A stretch of 24,352 bases of DNA from Spirogloea muscicola (GCA_009602725.1 WELB01000234.1:1-24352); one strand, 5' to 3'. Positions 1 through 8,383 are shown, numbered from the stretch's first letter. Notes: generated by a model not told the origin, from the sequence alone. Numbers and translations: made by a program.

Positions 1-54
1 CCTAAACCCTAAACCCTAAACCCTACACCCTAAACCCTAAACCTAAACCTAAAC
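1..54. repeat. Telomere repeat array (CCCTAAA)n
   Basis: Six or seven CCCTAAA units with a few variants (CCCTACA, CCTAAA) open the window. This is the TTTAGGG-type telomere of most plants and many green algae. The C-rich strand at the left edge places the chromosome end to the left. A degenerate echo (caccctaaatcctaaacc) lies at about 91-110, showing decayed units inside the array. Confidence 0.93.
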
Positions 55-117
55 AAGGCGTAAAGCAGCTTGCCGCTGTTAAAACTGGTCACACCCTAAA
101 TCCTAAACCGTATAATC

Positions 118-278
118 CTACTCCAATTATCAAAGCACAGCTTTCAACCCTGAATCCTTAAGTCTAAACTTTGTTGTTTTATTCTACTCCACTTTTCAAA
201 GCACAGCTTTCAACCCTGAATCCTTATGTCTAAACTTTGTTGTTTTATTCTACTCCACTTTCAAAGCACAGCTTTCAG
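118..278. repeat. Subtelomeric tandem repeat, 66-bp unit, about 2.4 copies
   Basis: The block ctactcca...caaagcacagctttcaaccctgaatcctta...ttgttttatt starts at 118, 184 and 250. The period is 66 bp, with a 1-bp indel in the third, partial copy. Copies differ at only a few positions. It is AT-richer than the rest of the window and directly follows the telomere, as subtelomeric satellites do. No coding function is seen. Confidence 0.85.
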
Positions 279-519
279 CCACAAGATGTGCTTTATACGT
301 TTCCACAAACCCATTTCCCGCCAGTGCAGCTGTGGACCTTTAATTGGTTGCTTTACTGCGAGCTGGTAAACCCACCAGATCCCACGTTCAATTCTTCTTC
401 ATTAAGATCAGCTCTGCTTCTGCAGCTGCTTTTCACTTGAATGCTTTAGCACCACGCATGGCATAAGAGGCTCGTGCATTGTAACAGTAGGACGACAACG
501 AACATCTGCTTCTTCCAGA
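279..519. other. Unassigned subtelomeric sequence
   Basis: No recognisable gene, RNA or repeat was seen here. Short open frames exist on both strands but none resembles a known family. Confidence 0.5.
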
Positions 520-1173
520 TCAATATTCACTATGTTGACTCCCACTCCACGACCACCTTCAGATCCTATCTCCACAGCCACCACAGACATAAATCATTCA
601 GATGCAGGCCTCTATTGCACTTCCTCCACGGTGTTCAGGGCAAAGTTCATCTTCAGCCACAGCCTGCGGAAGAGGAGAGGTGCAGCTGCAAGTGCTACCT
701 GCAATGGTACTGAGATGAAGATTTGGAAAGTGTGTACATTGCACCTGGTCTGGCATTCAACCTACTCTGTGCCTCAGCTGTTAAACCGGTGATATGAGAT
801 TGTTCTCCACCGAGACCTCTGTACAATCTGATCATGGGCACACCGGGCGGCTCGCTTACTGTCCTAGTCCCAAACTTTTAAGGACCACAATTTGAGGAAG
901 CTCAAGATGACCAAGATGCTGCAATTTAGAAACGATTGGCATGCTGTAGAGCCGAATTCCGATCAAGGGCTATGCCGGCCTCTCACAATAGGAAATGATG
1001 TAGCTACAGCGAGCCTCGTGGCAAATCTGTCTGATGAGGAAATGATTGGAGTAGTCAACAAGCCTCTGGCTAGCGGGATCTGGGAGCATCTAAAACACAA
1101 GTCTGACATAGAGGAACTGACAGAGCGTATCATCTCAGCATTCATCTGCGTGAATGCAGAAAGGAGGAAGTGA
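520..1173 (+). mobile_element. Possible degenerate Ty1/copia-like relic (protease-flank and Gag-like pieces)
   Basis: Around 725-780 the + strand reads YIAPGLAFNLLCASAV. This resembles the 'NVLYVPGL-x-FNLLSVS' stretch downstream of the aspartic protease in Ty1/copia polyproteins. An 84-93 residue frame at 892-1170 has the feel of a copia Gag (UBN2-type) segment: a W near 'NDWHAVEP', then 'LSDEEM...ASGIWEHLKHK'. In an intact element Gag precedes the protease, so the order here is wrong. This would have to be two relics or a rearrangement. Stops and frameshifts interrupt both pieces. No LTRs were found. The assignment rests on remembered family patterns only. Confidence 0.32.
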
Positions 1174-1600
1174 GCCAATACAGGAGCATGAACAGGAGCA
1201 GCCAGACCTAGAACGTGTTCAGGAGATTTCATGGATAGAGGTGGGTATAGGGACAAAGCCATAGGTCGTCAGTGTATTCTGGCCAGAGCTGGAAAACGTA
1301 AAGTTGAGGAACAATCTAGTGGTGGACGCAGTGGGATTGCCAGCGGGGTAATGTTGGCTGCCCATGATGACCTTCGTGTAACATCTGGGCTTGCCAGCAT
1401 TACCCTACCGGCTATTCCACTGCCTCCACCACCTGATTGTTCCTCAATTTCGCGTATTCCAAGTCTGCCCAGAACATACTGACGACCTATGTGGCTTTGT
1501 CCCTATACACTCCGTACCCATTACCTTTCTTGGTCTGGCTACTCCTGTTCCTGCTCCTGTCTGCTGTGATCAACATTCTCAGAATCTTGTTCTCCCCAGT
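1135..1600. repeat. Long diverged inverted repeat (arms about 200 bp)
   Basis: Left arm about 1135-1358 and right arm about 1393-1600 are imperfect reverse complements around a loop of about 34 bp. The core pairing is 1308-1358 (aggaacaatc...atgttggc) with 1393-1444 (gccagcattacc...gattgttcct). Pairing continues outward through the block around gacgacctat/ataggtcgtc and the block around ggtctggct/agccagacc. Identity is roughly 75-80 percent by eye. Both arms keep a similar peptide when each is read outward to inward (EEQS-x-GG-x-SGIA-x-x-VMLA), so the arms look like two old head-to-head copies of a coding segment whose family I do not recognise. Confidence 0.75.
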
Positions 1601-1869
1601 CGGAGTCCTCCATCGGACGTTTGCCCTTCCACAGGCCCAGCAGACCCCCCTCGTCGTGGCGGCACATACGCAGATCCGCTCGTGGCAGCAGACAGCAGTG
1701 AGACTAGCACAGACTCCGCCCTTACCCAGGTGGGTGGCAGCCATGGCTGGGGCGCACGGGAGCACCGCGTGGCCTCAGATTTGGAATGAGCCCGATGTGC
1801 CGGGCATCCCGCCAATTCACAGGGACGCTCCTTCGGCCCACTGGGCTGCTGTAGTGCTCCCAGACCTTT
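1601..1869. other. Unassigned sequence between inverted repeat and first retrotransposon heap
   Basis: GC-rich sequence with open frames on both strands. One + frame (1437-2198) runs through the inverted repeat into retrotransposon debris, so it is not a credible gene. Nothing is recognised. Confidence 0.4.
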
Positions 1870-2050
1870 TTACGTTCCCTTGGGCTGACCTCTCACAGCC
1901 ACTGCCGTCAATTGGACGAGCTGTTTCCTATTTCACAGCCCTCGCCCCATTTGGAGGAGCTAATTCCCTCATAGCCATTGCCTCATATTGGAAGAGGTGG
2001 AAGCGACTTTGCTTTCTTTCATTGGAAGAGGTGAAATTGGAAGGACGCTT
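1870..2050 (+). mobile_element. Tandem remnants of a retrotransposon 3' terminus
   Basis: A + strand 3' end with the stem-loop core (gggctgacctctcacagcc, about 1881-1899) is followed by two or three shorter, diverged repeats of the terminal module. The module has the pattern (t)cacagcc-x-ctgccc-x-x-x-x-ttgga-x-gagc-t, at about 1890-1925, 1935-1970, 1970-2005 and a weaker one to 2035. The unit is about 35-45 bp. It looks like local duplication of the last bases of the element. Confidence 0.55.
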
Positions 2051-2215
2051 CCAGGAGAGGGCGGTGGCTGGGAGAGGCCAGCTCAGAAAAAAGAATGAAC
2101 AACGTTCGAAGGGGCCAGGGAATGCGTTAAAACACAGGCAATCAAGTTGCTACGAACACCCAGTAACTATTACTAAGCAGCCGCAGGTCGGAGATTAGAG
2201 CTGGCTCCGAAGCAC
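2045..2215 (-). mobile_element. Retrotransposon 3' UTR fragment, minus orientation
   Basis: Read on the minus strand this gives the end of the C-terminal coding region (degenerate ...ctgcggctgcttagtaatagttac), then the 3' UTR 'ctggccccttcgaac...ttgttcattctttttt', and then the stem-loop ctgagctggcctctcccagcc at about 2064-2084. It is 5'-truncated and non-coding. Confidence 0.7.
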
Positions 2216-2328
2216 TGAGTTAAGGGTTGCGGTGGTGTTTCTGTGTGTTCCCTTCTCTCTCACAACCATATTGTGTTCGGTTTTGGCGCCTTCTGACTTT
2301 TGGCGCCTATTTTCAGCTGCAAATAATT

Positions 2329-2456
2329 CCGACTTGCTGCTGCTAACTCGGGGTTACTAAGCTCCCCTCCGTTGTTGTCTCGTGGTTAGCAGTGTGGTTT
2401 AGGCGCCTATTGGCTCTTTGGACCTTGTCCACTCTTTTTGGGCTGGCCTTTTCAGC
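2329..2456 (+). mobile_element. Retrotransposon C-terminus and 3' UTR fragment
   Basis: The last codons SDLLLLTRGY-stop (TAA at 2358-2360) match the conserved ending of the family. A short 3' UTR follows (gctctttggaccttgtccactc), and the stem-loop gggctggccttttcagc lies at about 2440-2456. It abuts directly the next, 5'-truncated + copy. Sequence 2216-2328 upstream shows nothing I recognise. Confidence 0.65.
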
Positions 2457-3065
2457 AGGGGGACGACTTTGTACCCCTGGCCTTCGATGTTCATGGGGCT
2501 TTCGCCTCCCAGTGGCTCGACCAGTTTGCCAGGCTTGCGCGCCACGCTGTGTCCCGCAGGCGTGGTGAGCAGGCTGACTTCAACGCCGCTGGCTCGCTAG
2601 CTCAGGTCTATCGTATAGGCCTGAGGAAGAGAAGACACCTTCAGGGGAGGGCAGTGGCTGTGAGAGGCCAGCCCAGAAACTGAACAAAGTTCGAAGGGGC
2701 CACAGAAGACGCTGAAGCAGACAGGGAACTAGTAGTCATGACTACTCAGTACACTCAGTAACCCCCAACGCCTTTCCATCTCCCTCCAGCGCTTCATGGC
2801 CCACGCCTTGCACCTGCGTGCTGGCCGTGCTCTAGCTGCAGCCTCTGCCTTTCGTTAGGGGGATGGCTTTCCGGCTGCTAGTCTTTCGGATCTGCAGCTC
2901 CTAACTCGTGGTTACTACACTACTTGAGTGATTCATCATAGCGGGCAAGCTCTGAGACAGCGCCTTTGGCCCCTTCGGACCTTGTCAACTCATTCGGGCT
3001 GGCTGTTCACAGCCGTTGCCCCCCTTGGGAGCGCCACTTCACTTCTCTGGATGTGGTTGCTACCC
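2457..3065 (+). mobile_element. 5'-truncated retrotransposon copy, plus orientation, split by an insertion
   Basis: The coding part begins with DDFVPLAFDVHGAF (from about 2460) and continues to SLAQVYRIGLR (about 2636). It is interrupted by a minus-strand 3' UTR fragment and resumes at about 2759 with RLSISLQRFMAHALHLRAG, reaching SDLQLLTRGY at about 2913. The normal stop after RGY is lost here, so the frame runs a few codons to a TGA. The 3' UTR then runs to a stem-loop at about 2999-3017 (gggctggctgttcacagcc) and ends near 3065. There is an in-frame stop within the tail (about 2858). It is a dead copy. Confidence 0.75.
2638..2758 (-). mobile_element. Minus-strand 3' UTR fragment nested in the plus copy
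   Basis: This about 120-bp segment reads, on the minus strand, gttactgagtg...ccccttcgaactttgttcag...gggctggcctctcacagcc. That is the family 3' UTR plus stem-loop (about 2652-2674). It splits the coding sequence of the surrounding + copy exactly between IGLR and RLSIS, so it is a nested, strongly truncated insertion. Confidence 0.7.
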
Positions 3066-3067
3066 CT

Positions 3068-3603
3068 CGGAGGAAGCGCGGCCAGATTGACTGGTGGCTG
3101 GGAATGCCCAGCCCAAAGGAATGGACAAGGTCTGAAGGAGCCGGAGTACGAAGGACTAGGACTAAGACATCAGCCAGGGAACGCTCAGTAACCTCTAGTC
3201 AGGAGGTGCCAGTCTGAGTAGCTAGCCGGCGGAAAGACGTCGCCCTGACGGAAGCCGGAGGCCGCCGCCAAAGCTCGGCCTGCGCGCAAGTGAACCGCGA
3301 AGGCAAGGGACCGCTGCATCGAGATGGCCAAATGCCTTCGGAAGACGTGAGCGAGGGACCCGGCGACGTTGAAGCCGGGCTGCTCGCCCTGGTGCCCGAG
3401 GCGGCGGGCCGCTGCACGCCGCGCAAGAGAAAGCGGCTGCTGATATTTAAAAAACCGGCTGTAAACTGCCAGCCAGATGCATATAGGTGTTCATGACGGA
3501 GCCAAAGGCGCAAGGCGGTGAAGCAAGTCAAGCCATTTCGAGCCAAAGGCTCCGTGCACGTCGACTGCCAGTGGAACAAACTCGTCTCCCACCGGGTGGT
3601 CCG
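3068..3603 (-). mobile_element. 5'-truncated retrotransposon copy, minus orientation
   Basis: The minus-strand coding part starts in 'DHPVGDEFVPLAVDVHGAF' near 3603 and ends with LLTRGY-stop (TGA complement of 3185-3187). Frameshifts and an insertion around 3440-3500 break it. The 3' UTR 3068-3184 carries the stem-loop at about 3095-3113 and ends in the sequence complementary to aagcgcggccagattgactgg, the end typical of one subfamily. Its 5' end meets a + copy head to head at 3603/3604. The copies at 15335-15930 and 23041-23715 are the closest relatives in the window. Confidence 0.8.
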
Positions 3604-4371
3604 GAGCGGTGGGCCTCGTCTTCTCCTCGACGTCGTTCTTATCGACGCATTCCAACCAGGGGCACCCATGCCGACTGTGCTAGGTTGGGCGACACATCAT
3701 GCGGAGAAGAAGAAGGAGCGACATTATAAGGACCACTTCGGGGCGACCACTTCTTCCCATGCGCCATAGACATATACGGTGGCTATGGAACGAAGTGGTT
3801 TTCTCGCATCCATTGCCTGGCACAGCATGTCGATGCCCGCTGACGTAGTCGGGCGGGTAGCTTAGGGCATTCTAGTGCCGCAAGCCTTCGTTGCCTGCTA
3901 AAGAATGCGGCTATCATTGAGTCTGCAACGCTCCCAGGCACTCGCGATACACCAGCATGCTGGGCGTGCATCAGGCCAGGCTAATGGCTTCCATGGTGGT
4001 GGTCTGGCTCCTCAGCTTAGCTTGTCAGATATGTATGTGCTCACTCGAGGATACTAGTGGCCCCCTTAGCCAACTCATTGCCCCGTTTCCAGGACATTTG
4101 CAAGGCTGGTATTGGAATCCCTTCCACAATTTCATGCGCACTGCGCGCCTTCTCTCTCGCTGGGCAACGAGGGGCCAAGAAAGCCGCGCACAAGTTATGG
4201 CTTCACAGCCGCCCCCACTCGACAGCCTCAGCTGCGCTGCTGCAGTCTGTCTTGAAAGTGCTGCTTCGTTCTTCTTCTCGGCTCAGGTCGGCCTCCCTTT
4301 GCTTTATCTTATGCGCATGGCGCGGCTTCTCTTTGCTTCGTCGCGGCCACATTCAGAGTGTGCCCACTGAA
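3604..4371 (+). mobile_element. 5'-truncated retrotransposon copy, plus orientation, diverged subfamily
   Basis: It starts in the endonuclease-like segment (GGPRLLLDVVLIDAF, from about 3606), passes the K-x-R-x-Y equivalent (EKKKERHYKDH) and, after a 1-base frameshift near 3735, reads HFFPCAIDIYGGYGTKWF. It ends with SDMYVLTRGY-stop (TAG 4055-4057). Several stops lie in between. The 3' UTR extends to about 4371, where it meets the 3' end of a minus copy. It is more diverged from the other copies than they are from one another. Confidence 0.7.
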
Positions 4372-4620
4372 GAGGTGCGCGCTCATAGAAGAAGACGTGG
4401 CACTCCCAATGGGGGCAAGGGCTGTGAAAAGCCAGCCCGAACAGAAGTTCGAAGAGGCCAAAAGCGCTGAGCAGCTACAAAGGGGCCTGAAATATGCTGT
4501 AAGAACGGGGGGAGGATGGACCATAGAGAGACTGCACCACGGTAACCAAGAAAACGACCGAAGATACCTGCCACAAAACTGCCCAAGAGAGGCAAAGTAA
4601 TAATGGGCCCCCTGGCCCTC
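4372..4620 (-). mobile_element. Retrotransposon 3' UTR fragment, minus orientation
   Basis: Minus-strand reading gives the UTR (ccctttgtagctgctcagcgcttttggcctcttcgaac), the stem-loop gggctggcttttcacagccc (about 4418-4437), and then ttgcccccattgggagtgccacgtcttcttct. This is the clearest example of the second subfamily's 3' end, with a TTC-rich tail. Confidence 0.75.
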
Positions 4621-4629
4621 CCCGGGCCA

Positions 4630-6127
4630 AGAGCGGCCAGATTAATTGGTGCCTGGGAGAGGCCAGCCCAAAGGAATGGACAATGTCTGAAGGAGCTGGA
4701 GTGCGACGGACAAAGACATCAGCAAGGGGACTATCAGTGACCTCTAGTCAGTAGATGCAAGTCTGCAGGCGGAAAGACGTCGCCCTGACGGAAGGCGGAG
4801 GCCGCCGCCAAAGCGCGGCCTGCGCGCAAGTGGACCGCGAAGGCAAGGGACCGCTGCAAGGAGATAGCCAAGCGCATCCGGAAAACTTGAGCAAGAAAGT
4901 GCTCGCCCATTGAGGATAGGGGCTGGAAAAGCCAGCCCAATAAAGAGTGAACAAAGTACGAGAAGGGGGCCAGGGGAAGCGCTAAGAAAGACAAGCACAC
5001 AAAGAACCAAATGCTACGTATCACTCAGTAACTCCTGCTAAGCAACCGCAGATCAGAGATGCTAGGCTCCTGGAAGTGGGTCCCCTGGCCAGAGCCAGAG
5101 GCAGCAGCGAGGGCTCTGCCGGCACGACGGGGCAGGGGGCGGGCCATCGACCGCGGCAGCGAGACGGCCAGGTGCATACGGAACACTTGCGCCAGCGACA
5201 GGAAAGGCTACCGGCTCCCCATGGAAGCGACGCGCGATGGTCTAGCGGGCGAGCTGGGTGAGCAGCTCAAGCCACCGAGCGCCTAGCGACCCATGGGTGT
5301 CAGTTGCCAACGGGAAGAACTCGTCTTTCTGCAGATGGTCGGCGTACTTGCGCTCTTTAGCCCGAGCGGTGCAGGCGACCGCATACCCAGCCTTGGTGGC
5401 ACATTTGGCTGGGTGTGAGCGGTCGTATGCGTCGGTGGTCACCACGTCCAGGAGAAGACGTGGCCCGCCGGCCTGTGGGGTGGCCACCAGGTCTACGCGA
5501 CGGGCGTGGAGACCGTCGGCCCTTTCCTGGAGCGGCATGACGCCGGAGTGCTCCGCTGCCACCGAGAAGCCAGACTCCTCCAGGATGCCATGCATCGCAT
5601 CGCGGAGGCGGTCGTGGGCCGCTGTCCGCTCGCCGCCGTGGGCGTAGCGCAGAACATGAGCGGCCAGTTCCCCAGACTTGGCCCCTCGCTCGCCGCACAC
5701 ACACTGACGCACACCCTGGAGACATGGAGGCGGCAGTCCCAGGAGCCGGTGGACGGCAGTCGAAAGACCTCATCGGGGAGAGTGGCAAGGGACCCGGCGA
5801 TATTGAAGCCAGGCTGGGCTGCTCGCCCTGCTGCCCGTGGCGGCGGGCCGCTGCTCGCCGCGCAAGGCGGTGAAGCAGGTCAAGCCATTTAGTGCCGAAG
5901 GCTCCGTGTACGTCGACGGCGAGTGGGACAACTCGTCTCCCACCGGGTAATCCGAGTACTTTCGTACCTTTGCGCCCGCCGCTTGGCAGACTGCGTAGCC
6001 CGCCTCCTCCGACCAGCGTTTGGCGCTCCTGGAATCAAGTCAGTCAGTCGTGACATCGTCGGCAATGAGCCGCGGCCCCCCACCGAGCGCGCTGGCGACG
6101 CGCCGGGTGTGCAGGCGGCCATCCGAG
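4630..6127 (-). mobile_element. Retrotransposon copy, minus orientation, host of a nested insertion
   Basis: Two blocks belong to one copy. Block 4630-4895 holds the 3' UTR with stem-loop and the C-terminal coding end (VFRMRLAISLQRSLAFAVHL...ADLHLLTRGH-stop, stop complement 4734-4736). Block 5785-6127 holds the preceding part (endonuclease-like DVVTTD region to the start of the tail), broken by frameshifts. Joining them at GCAAG restores the order seen in the uninterrupted copy at 15600-15650. The 889 bp between them are a separate insertion. The 5' end is truncated at about 6127, against another copy's 3' end. Confidence 0.8.
4896..5784 (-). mobile_element. Nested retrotransposon insertion, 889 bp, flanked by GCAAG duplication
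   Basis: This is the best preserved coding copy. On the minus strand, from about 5784, it reads the end of the RT polypeptide (AVHRLLGL region) after a frameshift. Then come a zinc-finger-like CVCG...H...(C replaced by Y) motif near 5690-5650 and RRVDLVA...LLLDVVTTDAY with KERKYADH (5530-5340), the endonuclease-like segment. PLATDTHGSLGARW follows, with a stop at about 5244, and the C-terminus SDLRLLSRSY-stop (complement 5025-5027). The 3' UTR ends with the stem-loop at about 4923-4941 and ctcaatgggcgagcacttt. GCAAG at 4891-4895 and 5785-5789 is the target-site duplication. The uninterrupted frame covers 5242-5712. The zinc-motif and tail defects suggest it is inactive. Confidence 0.82.
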
Positions 6128-6285
6128 AGAACAGGGGCTGGGGAAGGCCAGCCCAAGGAAACAGAACGAAGAAGCTGTGAAGGGAAATATCGTGTGTTTG
6201 AAACAATCGAAGGCCAATATGGCCAGGTACAAAGGCAAGCATATCTAATGACGTAGCAGCTAGCATCTAGCGGAAGGGGCGAGGG
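6128..6285 (-). mobile_element. Retrotransposon 3' UTR fragment, minus orientation
   Basis: On the minus strand it reads gcttgcctttgtacctggcc, a UTR block shared with the copies at 15105 and 17430, then ttgggctggccttccccagcccctgttc with the stem-loop at about 6132-6151. No coding part is retained. Confidence 0.65.
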
Positions 6286-6500
6286 GAGGGCTAAAGCTTA
6301 TGGCCCTAGCGTTGCACCTTTGTGCCGGCAGAGCCCTCGCTGCTTCCTCTGGCTCTGGCCAGGGGACCCACTTCAACGAGCCTAGCCTCTCCGACCTGCG
6401 GCTGCTTAGCAGAGGTTACTGAGTGATCTCCTGTAGCTCTTTGGATTTTGTCCATTCTTTTTTGGCTGGCTTCTGCTAGCCCCTCTCTTCTATGGGCGAG
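6286..6500 (+). mobile_element. Retrotransposon C-terminus and 3' UTR, plus orientation
   Basis: The coding end LMALALHLCAGRALAASSG...SDLRLLSRGY-stop (TGA 6420-6422) is followed by a short 3' UTR. The stem-loop ggctggcttctgctagcc lies at about 6464-6481, followed by cctctcttctatgggcgagc. This is the A subfamily. It is 5'-truncated within the tail. Confidence 0.75.
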
Positions 6501-6716
6501 CTTTTCCTAAAGCTTGCGTCTCCCACCTGGGGCTGCTTAGCAGGGGTTACTGAGTGATCCGTAGCTGCTTTGTTTCTGTGTGTGCTTGTTTTTCTTAGCG
6601 CTTCCCCTGGCCCCCTTCTTGCCCTTTGTTGATTCTTTTTTGGGCTGGCTTTTCCAGCCCCTATTTTCAATGAGCGAGCACTTTCTTCTTCAAAGCTAGC
6701 ACTAAAGACGAAAGCA
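6501..6716 (+). mobile_element. Retrotransposon 3' UTR with model stem-loop, plus orientation
   Basis: Only the last codons (...GLLSRGY-stop, about 6529-6550) and the 3' UTR are kept. The stem-loop GGGCTGG-CTTTT-CCAGCCC at 6642-6660 is perfect. It is followed by cctattttcaatgagcgagcactttcttcttc. It sits directly behind another + 3' end, a tandem arrangement. Confidence 0.78.
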
Positions 6717-6720
6717 CTCA

Positions 6721-7135
6721 GGGCCGGGTTACACCGGGCCGGTCGGCCGCGCCGAGGGGTACGTGTCGCGCGTTGTCCGGAATGACCTGGTTACACTGGC
6801 GCGGGGCCCGGTCGTGGTCGCACGCCACGAAGGCGCCACATCGGTCGCTGACCAGGACGCCTTTCGGGCGCGTAGAAGGAAGAAACGCGCGCGTTTGCCA
6901 CGTTGGCGGCCGGAATCCAGACCACCTCCCGAGGTGGTCTGGATGTCGGCCGCCACCCCCCCACCCCGGCCCCGCCCGAAGAAGAAGGACAGCTGGCACC
7001 AACCTCTCCAAATTCAGGAACGTTCAAATACGCATCCGCACTTTGCAGGCGGCTTCGGCCTCCGTGGCCACGACAACCCCTTGACCCGGCGGTCAAAAAA
7101 CGATTTTGGCCGACCGCCCCGGTGAAACCCGGCCC
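6721..7135. mobile_element. MITE-like DNA transposon, 415 bp, with GC-rich terminal inverted repeats
   Basis: The ends are inverted repeats of about 28 bp. The left end is GGGCCGGGTTACACCGGGCC-GGTCGGCC. The right end, read in reverse complement, is GGGCCGGGTTTCACCGGGGC-GGTCGGCC. The direct repeat CTCA flanks the element (6717-6720 and 7136-7139). It sits inside a minus-strand retrotransposon piece, because the right flank continues as (c)tcagtaaacccttgctgagc. It has no transposase frame. The superfamily is unclear: a 3-bp TCA duplication would fit PIF/Harbinger (TNA), a 4-bp one other groups. Confidence 0.75.
6905..6954. repeat. Near-perfect 50-bp palindrome inside the MITE
   Basis: Arms 6905-6929 and 6930-6954 pair at 22 of 25 positions (ggcggccggaatccagacca against its reverse complement around the ccacctccc/gaggtggt centre). 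It lies near the middle of the element, so the whole MITE can fold as a long hairpin with an inner hairpin. Confidence 0.88.
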
Positions 7136-7455
7136 CTCAGTAAACCCTTGCTGAGCTGCCGCAGGTCAGTGAAACTGGGCTCCTGTTAGCGGGTCCCCAC
7201 CCGCGCTGCACCGTCGTGGCGGCAGAGCCCTCGCTGCTGCCTCTGTCTCTGGCTAGGGGACCCACTTCCAGGAGCCTAGCATCTCTGATCTGCGGCTGCT
7301 TAGCAGGGGATACTGAGTAATTCGTAGCTGCTTTGTCTCTTTGAGTGCTTGATTCTCTTAGCGCTTCCCCTGGTCCCCTTCGCGTACTCTGTTCATTCTT
7401 TTTGGGCTGGCTCTCCCAGCCCCTATCCTCAATGGAGGAGCACTTTCTTCGCTGT
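7136..7455 (+). mobile_element. Head-to-head retrotransposon remnants (minus 7136-7190, plus 7191-7455)
   Basis: 7136-7190 is a minus-strand piece of the conserved C-terminus (ctgcggcagctcagcaagggttt on the minus strand). 7191-7455 is a + strand piece: RRGGRALAAAS...SDLRLLSRGY-stop (TGA 7314-7316), the A-type 3' UTR, the stem-loop gggctggctctcccagccc at about 7404-7422, and cctatcctcaatggaggagcactttcttc. The two share their 5' breakpoint region. The + copy's 3' end lies about 125 bp upstream of the KH-gene start codon. Confidence 0.75.
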
Positions 7456-7579
7456 AGCCATTCCGGTCCGCCAGACCGCTCCTCCCAAAAGCCCCAAGCC
7501 CTAGCCTCCGCCAGAACTGCGTCGCCCGCGGCCGCGCCTGCCCAGCACCCCCTTCCCCCCCCGCCCTCCACACCGGCGC

Positions 7580-8171
7580 ATGGCGGCCCCTGCCGACGAG
7601 GCAGTTGTCGCCGCGCCCTCGCAGCCGGAGCCGGACTCTCGTACAGCTGCCGCTCCGGCGCCAAGCCCAGGTCCCGACCAGCTGTCGAGCTTGGATGCCC
7701 CTGAGCAAGTCCCGGGCCCGAGCTCGGGCATGCGCGCGAGTGCCAGTGCGAGTCCAAGCGCTCCGTCAATCGACGCTCCCTCTCCAGCTCCGACGCAGAC
7801 CACGAGCCCGATGTTGACCTTGCCTTCCGACACGGCTCCGCCTCCAACCCTCCTTCCGACTCTCACTCCAACTCAGACAGTAGTTGCAGTCCCGGGTCCA
7901 GCGCTGGCTGCGGCTCCGGCAGCTGCGGCTGCGGCTCCTGCTCGGACTGCGGCCCCGGCTCCAGCTCTGGCTCCGGCTCCGGCACCAGAGCCTGCTCCTG
8001 CTCCAGCTCTTGCTCAAGCTCCGCTTGCTGCTCCGCTGTCAGCTACGGCTGTGACTGTGGCCCCAGCTTCGGCTCCGGCTGAGGCTCCACGTCCAGCTGC
8101 GGCTGCTGTTACGTTCCCAGTAGCAGCCGCTGCGGCTCCGGCTCCTGCATCTGTTCCTGCTACTGCTCCTA

Positions 8172-8204
<33 letters not shown>

Positions 8205-8299
8205 TTGCTCCTTCCACAGCCCCAAATCCTGCTGTGGGTCCAGCTCCGGCTCTTGCATTGGCTCCAACACCGGTATCAACGCCGCCTCCGGCTCCGGTT

Positions 8300-8352
<53 letters not shown>

Positions 8353-8383
8353 TGCGGCTCCGGCTGCGGCTCCGGCTGCGGCN

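Noticed and set aside
91-120. Interstitial telomere array as sign of a chromosome fusion
   Set aside because: Only two or three decayed units, 40 bp from the terminal array. This is ordinary decay inside the telomere boundary.
1437-2198. 253-residue + frame with a hydrophobic stretch near its start
   Set aside because: It crosses from the inverted repeat into antisense retrotransposon 3' UTR. The hydrophobic stretch mirrors the other arm of the repeat.
3604-4057. Twin-priming inversion at the head-to-head junction 3603/3604
   Set aside because: The minus and plus parts overlap in element coordinates, both reach a 3' UTR, and they differ in subfamily. They are two independent copies.
7137-7847. 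236-residue minus-strand frame at the KH start
   Set aside because: It mixes retrotransposon debris with the antisense of KH exon 1. No coherent domain.
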